From Varroa destructor (lineage: Eukaryota; Arthropoda; Arachnida; Mesostigmata; Varroidae), in assembly GCF_002443255.2 (NCBI RefSeq), contig NW_019211460.1, positions 29,112,481-29,176,480 of the forward strand: DNA of 64,000 nt, written 5' to 3'. The notes under the pieces were generated by a model that worked only from the letters and a program-made list of their open reading frames with translations, was not told where the DNA came from and did not search any database. Each line of letters begins with the position of its first letter. Position 1 is the stretch's first letter. Below, piece by piece: positions 61,953 through 64,000 of the stretch. The position numbers were made by a program, and so were the translations under genes.

Positions 61953-63254
61953 GTAGTCCACGGCCATTGATCATAAAAGATGGCCAATAAAGAGTAAGTG
62001 AATTGACCGTCCAGATGTGTCGTCACCCCGTGCGCAGGTTTTGAGCTCGCCTGGGCACCCAGTGATAAGGTATTATACTACAGGAGACGCAGACCAATTG
62101 AATCGTTACTAATCACTACGTTACTTGTCTGTAATATCAGCGCCACAGTCACATCTCGCTCGCTTGTTCAACAACTGAAAATTCGTAGTAGCATGAACAT
62201 AGGCGCCCAATGACTTTCTCAATACATGCGGTCTGGTAGGATTGTAGCTTAGGTAGGCTAAATGCACACCGGTTATTTTAGACCCTGTATTCTACGGCTC
62301 GACTAGATTTTCAACCGTCGTAGAACTAACCGCAGGAGTGGAAACGGTCCAAGTAATAACAGCAGTGGTAATGGTAGTAAGCTAATAACAGCGGGAGTAG
62401 CGTTACCCTACACTAACTTGATATGACAGCTTTAATTTGAACAAACAGGTAGCGATACCATACCAATACAAAAAGTAACAGGAAAACGGTTGCACCAGAA
62501 AAGCTGAGTGGTGGGTCTTAATATAGCCCGGGATACCCAACTGGAACGCAAGTTCGCTTCATCTGAGCCACCTAAGTTTGCTTGATGCAGGTCAAGTGAC
62601 ATACTTCAATTGAACAACAGCCATAAGCGCTTCATAGGTGTCTGTGGTATTACTTCGTTCGGTGGTGCTCGTTTATGCTGAGTCAGTTCCAATCGGTTGA
62701 AGACAGCTGCGGTAGGCGCTATCCATGCGATCACTTCTGTTTTCCTTTAGGAAAATACACTGTAAAGATATGTCCTTAAATGGGACCTCTTGAGCACTAT
62801 ATACTCGATGAACGTGCTCATTCACGTAGAATTGTCTGATTACACGTAACGATCAGATATAGCACAAAGTTGCGCGGAGAATTGCAGCAGGATTTTTTTC
62901 TGGTTGCGTCTGTTGTGAGCTTGTTAGTTCATCGATAAGTCCGCCAAAAGTCGACATTTAGAAGTAGCCACCACTTAATAGATTCCATAGTACTTAATGG
63001 TGCGTTTGTATAGAGGTGAATGCATGCATAACTGTATGTCCTGTTGAATCGTTCGGTCTTAGTTGTTAGCATCGCCACAGATGGCGCTATTGTCAGGTTT
63101 TACTTCTTTTAACTGCTTATGGGTTTCAATGAACGAAAAACGTCTTCTAGTATCGATGCGGTCCATTCAGACTTAATTAATTGAATGATAAGATATCATC
63201 TTAATCATTAGATAATGGAGTTGGTTACAGGCAAATTAGTTGTAGTTAAATATC

Positions 63255-63294
63255 TTCGTTTTGATAAAAATGAATTCGTTTTGATAAGAATGAC
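63255..63294 (+). repeat. 20-base tandem duplication
   Basis: TTCGTTTTGATAAAAATGAA is followed directly by TTCGTTTTGATAAGAATGAC (two differences). Confidence 0.9.
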
Positions 63295-64000
63295 AACGGG
63301 TAAGTTGTTTGATAAGCTAACGAGCCGGCAAACAGCAAGTTATGTATTTAAAAAATAAATGACGCGCCCCAATAAAACCGCACATTCTAAACTTAGTCCG
63401 TTTACTATTCTCCAGTCAATAAACCGATGCGATAACTTAAAATATATGCAAGTGGTAATACCTAGCTGTACGACCTCCACGTTTATATTTCTCAATCATC
63501 TACATACCGTTACCCAGAGCATTGGTTGAGAGCAAAACTGTCTAAAGTTGCCGAAGGAACGTGCATATACTTTATCATTTTCAGATGTTGATTTAAGCCT
63601 TGAAGAAGCCAGGGGCTGTGTAGCATTATTCACACATGCAGACATGCTTCTCGTGCCGTATGCAAAAAATTTGTTTCGAATTTCCTTTTTCTGCGCAGCG
63701 TTTATCATCACTTTAAACTTTCATGGCTAACTCTATTTCTTGGGGCTCTCTGTTATTGTTGACACTCCTTTGAGACTTTCTAGAACTTGGCCTCCAAATG
63801 GCATTTCAGCCAGGGAAGTAGCCAAATATGCAGCTGCATGTACATCCAGCTCAGATGGACGCTAGCAGCAGTATATGTACTCGCATATATACACACACAG
63901 GCCGGTAAACACAACAAGGTAATGGCCGAAATTATTACTTCCGGGCGTTTAAAGTTTGTACCTGTCCTTTCTTAAAAGTGCCTCACTTGATTTTCTCGTT

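Larger units (their letters stand above)
61640..64000. other. no supported gene
   Basis: It contains a tRNA-like repeat (61905) and a 20-base tandem repeat (63255). Short open frames near 63496-63975 overlap on both strands and are unsupported. Confidence 0.5.

Noticed and set aside
1..64000. CRISPR array, bacterial operon, prophage or rRNA genes
   Set aside because: No regularly spaced repeats, no ribosome-binding-site-led gene runs and no recognisable rRNA segment were seen anywhere.

Overview
This looks like a gene-poor stretch of a eukaryotic, probably invertebrate and perhaps arthropod, genome. There are no operons or prokaryotic gene packing. Coding-like signal is short, scattered, and often flanked by GT/AG splice consensus. 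CpG is not visibly depleted, which argues against a vertebrate. TA microsatellites, tRNA-derived repeat heads, decayed non-LTR retrotransposon fragments and a 100-N assembly gap complete the picture. A mite or other chelicerate would fit, but that is a guess; nothing seen fixes the taxon.

One gene is beyond reasonable doubt: an uninterrupted minus-strand reading frame ending at 25922. It stays open to 27400 and is very probably joined by a single frame change in an A9 run to an ATG at 27501, giving a protein of about 525 residues. The N-terminal half is rich in N, Q, S and T, the middle holds a hydrophobic helix and a compact Cys/Trp-containing segment, and the C-terminus is Pro-rich and then basic. 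I do not recognise it. Everything else that codes is reported as candidate exons at low to moderate confidence.

Layout. From 1 to 14.3 kb there are several plus-strand exon candidates, including an ATG exon with an ACAG/GTAAGA donor at 8261, a terminal exon with AATAAA at 10758, a Cys-cluster frame at 11420 and an EGF-like fragment at 12295. From 20.4 to 21.7 kb a GC-richer island has coding-like frames on both strands, including a plus-strand terminal exon and a minus-strand exon with a GTAAGT donor. At 23.4-24.2 kb a reverse-transcriptase-like remnant lies beside a 125-codon plus-strand frame. The clear gene occupies 25.9-27.5 kb. Between 33.8 and 38 kb lie retrotransposon remnants and one minus-strand exon candidate. 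At 46.6-48.1 kb two more RT-like remnants face opposite ways. From 49.9 to 54.9 kb there are three plus-strand exon candidates with good splice sites. From 60.6 to 61.65 kb there is a second coding-like island on the plus strand. The long stretches between hold only simple repeats, short hairpins and chance open frames.

How the genes work together cannot be said: the exon candidates could not be joined in consistent phase into one transcript, so they may belong to different genes or partly be chance. Strong-looking donors and open frames of 80-130 codons are expected by chance in 64 kb, and the confidences reflect this. I found no convincing undescribed system. The most distinctive objects are the unrecognised single-exon gene with its homopolymer frame change, and several near-perfect short-loop inverted repeats.
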